A stretch of DNA of 64,000 nucleotides from Tritrichomonas musculus (lineage: Eukaryota > Parabasalia > Tritrichomonadida > Tritrichomonadidae), in NCBI GenBank assembly GCA_039105265.1, contig JAPFFF010000009.1, positions 3,534,001 to 3,598,000 on the forward strand, read 5' to 3'. The translations under genes and the position numbers were made by a program. The notes under the pieces are model-generated. The model was not told the origin of the DNA. It saw only the letters and a list, made by a program, of their open reading frames with translations, and made no database searches. Each line of letters begins with the position of its first letter. The first letter of the stretch is position 1. Positions 61,606 through 64,000 of this stretch are shown one piece after another.

Positions 61606-63219
61606 ATGAGCAATCCAGTATCTTTCGGCCCAGACTTTCAAGTAATATCCAAACTTGGCGAAGGTAGCTTTGCAGAGGTATTTAAAGTTCGCTCAAATCA
61701 GACTGGTACATATTATGCAATTAAAAGACTAAAAAAGAGATATAGAACCGTCGACGAAGTTAACAAAATGCCTGAAATATACGCATTAAAAGTATTACAA
61801 GGGCATCCAAATGTTATTAAGCTTGAAGATATTATTTATGGCAATAAAAGTGGTTACGTTTCTATGGTTTTTGAGATTATGGATTGCAATTTATATGAAT
61901 TTATCTCATCTCACAAAAAGGCTTTCGACGAAAAAACTACTCTTGTTTTAATATATCAACTTTTGAAAACTATTGATTATATGCATACCTCAAAAAAGAT
62001 GTTTCATCGTGATATAAAACCAGAAAATTGTATGGTTGATAAAAAAACATTTACGCTAAAACTATGCGATTTTGGATCTACTCGAGGTTTTAACTCAAGT
62101 CAATCAGTTTATAACCAACCTTTTACTGAATATGTTTCAACAAGATGGTATCGGGCACCAGAATGCATTTTGACTTCTGGCTCTTACGGCCCTGAAGTTG
62201 ATGAATGGGCAGTTGGTTGCATGCTTTATGAATTAATGACAACAAAACCATTATTTCCAGGAAAGCATGAAATAGATCAAATTGCTAGAATTCATAAAGT
62301 TTTAGGAAGTCCATCGAGGAATGTACTTGCTCAATTTAAGCGCAATCCAAATACACAAATTTCTTTTGCTTTTCCAAGTCAAAAATCAACAGATCTTAGA
62401 AATTTGCTTCCAAGAGCATCACCTGAAACAATTGAATTACTAACAAAGTTATTGATTTATGATCCTTGTCAAAGGATTACTGCAGGTGATGCTCTCAATT
62501 TACCTGCTTTTGAGTCTATTCGTCGCTTTGAAGAAAATTGGGAGAACGGATCAAAAAATGTTCCTTTTGCACTTGCTTATCTCCAAAGTCAGTCACAACC
62601 TTCGATTCAACCAAATCGATTCGAAGTCCAGAAACCTCATCAAATTCAGCCTTTAAATGCAAAGCAGCAAATTGCTTTGTTAAAACAACAGCAACAGCAA
62701 AATTCTTCCACTTTATCTGACTCATCTTCTTCAACCACAGATATTAAAAATAATAATATTAATTCCCAATACACTACAGAATATGCACCAGTTATTCCAC
62801 CATATCAAAAAAAGAATCAAATACAATATTCACAACAGCCAATGAATCAATATCCAACTTCAAATAACCCATTCATAAATCAACAATTGCCTCAATATCA
62901 TCATCATCAGCAACCAGCTCTAATTCAGCAACCTCAAATATCTGTCACTAAACCACTTATTTCAAAGAAGCCCAATGAATCCAATTTATTAGCAGAATCT
63001 AGAAAAAAGGCAGCGATGAGAATTGCTCAGTACAATCAGAAAAAGCTCGCTAATATTGGCCTGAATGCACAGATGCAACAAGCTCAATTGCGTGCAAAGA
63101 AAGCGCAACCTTTCCATGGACCTTCTTTTCAATTTGCAGAAGCCAAAATTGCAAATGGTGGATTCCAGAAGCCAAGACCGGACATTGTCCAGCCAAGACT
63201 TCCAAAAATAATATTATAA
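61606..63219 (+). CDS. MOK-type CMGC (RCK family) protein kinase
   Basis: A 537-residue Ser/Thr kinase. All catalytic elements are present: GEGSFAEV (18-25), ATP Lys40, Glu57 in PEIYAL, HRDIKPEN (134-141), DFG (155-157), activation-loop TEY (174-176), WYRAPE, DEWAVGCML. The phrases ENCMVDKKTFTLKLCDFGST and QPFTEYVSTRWYRAPECILT closely fit human MOK (MAPK/MAK/MRK overlapping kinase). RCK kinases (MAK, ICK, MOK) regulate flagellum length and intraflagellar transport and need phosphorylation of the TEY/TDY loop. The tail (~315-537) is Gln/Pro/Ser-rich and disordered, ending in a basic segment. The start at 61606 gives a full kinase domain. Confidence 0.92.
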   Translation: MSNPVSFGPDFQVISKLGEGSFAEVFKVRSNQTGTYYAIKRLKKRYRTVDEVNKMPEIYALKVLQGHPNVIKLEDIIYGNKSGYVSMVFEIMDCNLYEFISSHKKAFDEKTTLVLIYQLLKTIDYMHTSKKMFHRDIKPENCMVDKKTFTLKLCDFGSTRGFNSSQSVYNQPFTEYVSTRWYRAPECILTSGSYGPEVDEWAVGCMLYELMTTKPLFPGKHEIDQIARIHKVLGSPSRNVLAQFKRNPNTQISFAFPSQKSTDLRNLLPRASPETIELLTKLLIYDPCQRITAGDALNLPAFESIRRFEENWENGSKNVPFALAYLQSQSQPSIQPNRFEVQKPHQIQPLNAKQQIALLKQQQQQNSSTLSDSSSSTTDIKNNNINSQYTTEYAPVIPPYQKKNQIQYSQQPMNQYPTSNNPFINQQLPQYHHHQQPALIQQPQISVTKPLISKKPNESNLLAESRKKAAMRIAQYNQKKLANIGLNAQMQQAQLRAKKAQPFHGPSFQFAEAKIANGGFQKPRPDIVQPRLPKIIL

Positions 63220-63500
63220 TATATTTTGTTTTGTATTTTGTTATTTTTTCAAAAAAATAATTTTATTGTTATTAAATAATTCATTCGTATTTCTTTATCG
63301 TTATATTTGTTTTGATTAATTCTTATAATTTGTTAGGCAAAGGAATCGCTAAAGTAGAAAATCCGAGTCTAAAATTGAGAGGAAGGAATGATCGTAAATT
63401 AACTTTTTGATAAAAATAAACGAATCTTTAAAAATCAATAAAGAACCATCGAGAGATGAACGCCATCAAAACCCTCTATAAATAACCATTGATAAAATAA
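63220..63500. other. Spacer before the terminal array
   Basis: A 281-bp spacer whose final ~80 bp carries stop codons in all three forward frames. No gene is supported. Confidence 0.45.
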
Positions 63501-64000
63501 GTACAACACCGAATTTACATCTCCAAGGAAGCGCATCCGCAAGAGACCGACGCCCAAAAAAGTACAACATCGAATTTACATCTCCAAGGAAGTGCATCCG
63601 CAAGAGACCGACGCCCAAAAAAGTACAACATCGAATTTACATCTCCAAGGAAGTGCATCCGCAAGAGACCGACGCCCAAAAAAGTACAACATCGAATTTA
63701 CATCTCCAAGGAAGTGCATCCGCAAGAGACCGACGCCCAAAAAAGTACAACATCGAATTTACATCTCCAAGGAAGCGCATCCGCAAGAGACCGACGCCCA
63801 AAAAAGTACAACATCGAATTTACATCTCCAAGGAAGCGCATCCGCAAGAGACCGACGCCCAAAAAAGTACAACATCGAATTTACATCTCCAAGGAAGTGC
63901 ATCCGCAAGAGACCGACGCCCAAAAAAGTACAACATCGAATTTACATCTCCAAGGAAGTGCATCCGCAAGAGACCGACGCCCAAAAAAGTACAACATCGA
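63501..64000. repeat. GC-rich 61-bp tandem array running off the window
   Basis: GTACAACATCGAATTTACAT recurs at 63501, 63562, 63623, 63684, 63745, 63806, 63867, 63928 and 63989: eight full 61-bp units plus the start of a ninth. Units are almost identical; the main variant is AAGCGCATCC (units 1, 5, 6) versus AAGTGCATCC. GC is about 46%, far above the surrounding DNA. The plus strand has no stop in any frame through the array, but there is no ATG in it and stops precede it, so coding is not supported. The right end is unknown. Confidence 0.95.

Noticed and set aside
63501-64000. Coding repeat protein in the terminal array
   Set aside because: All forward frames are open in the array, but a 61-bp unit shifts frame every copy, there is no ATG within it, and stops precede it in all frames.

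Overview
This is an AT-rich eukaryotic window, most likely from a trichomonad (parabasalid) close to Tritrichomonas; the species is an inference. The genes are long, intron-free ORFs in intergenic DNA of roughly 25% GC or less. Gene content fits such a protist: Arp2/3 subunit, TOR-type PIKK, LRR-PP2C phosphatase, MOK-type kinase, ankyrin-like protein, many Ser/Asn-rich and coiled-coil proteins, and a bacterial-type ribose-5-phosphate isomerase B. Several stop codons sit in a TAAA context, which serves as the 3'-end signal in Trichomonas.

Layout. 1-9.3 kb: a Q/N-rich gene cut by the window edge, ARPC1, an unrecognised helical protein, a PP2A B''-like EF-hand subunit and a class-3-like aldehyde dehydrogenase. 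9.45-23.7 kb: a transposon island with almost no host genes. 24.9-46.4 kb: rpiB, a C2-tailed Ser-rich protein, coiled-coil proteins, two LRR proteins, a small ubiquitin-like candidate, a four-helix membrane protein and a possible DNA-binding protein. 46.56 kb: tRNA-Pro(UGG). 46.8-63.2 kb: a 2500-residue TOR-like kinase, an ankyrin-like protein, LRR-PP2C and a MOK-like kinase. 63.5 kb to the end: a GC-rich 61-bp tandem array that runs out of the window.

The island is the most interesting part. All the elements whose ends I can define use a TA target site: a 475-bp MITE (9455-9929); a mariner (11313-14260) split by a pogo/Tigger-like element (11471-13174); a 7,010-bp element with 30/30 identical terminal inverted repeats (15491-22500); and a 1,093-bp MITE (22585-23677). 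A short foldback lies at 10383-10479. The 7-kb element has one open 1,076-residue pogo-type transposase with a visible DDD triad. Just upstream of it are exactly 31 indel-free units of a 61-bp repeat, and inside its tail are seven near-identical 42-residue repeats. It looks young and may still be active.

No retrovirus, LTR element or Polinton was seen. Functions below come from motifs read by eye; no database search was run.
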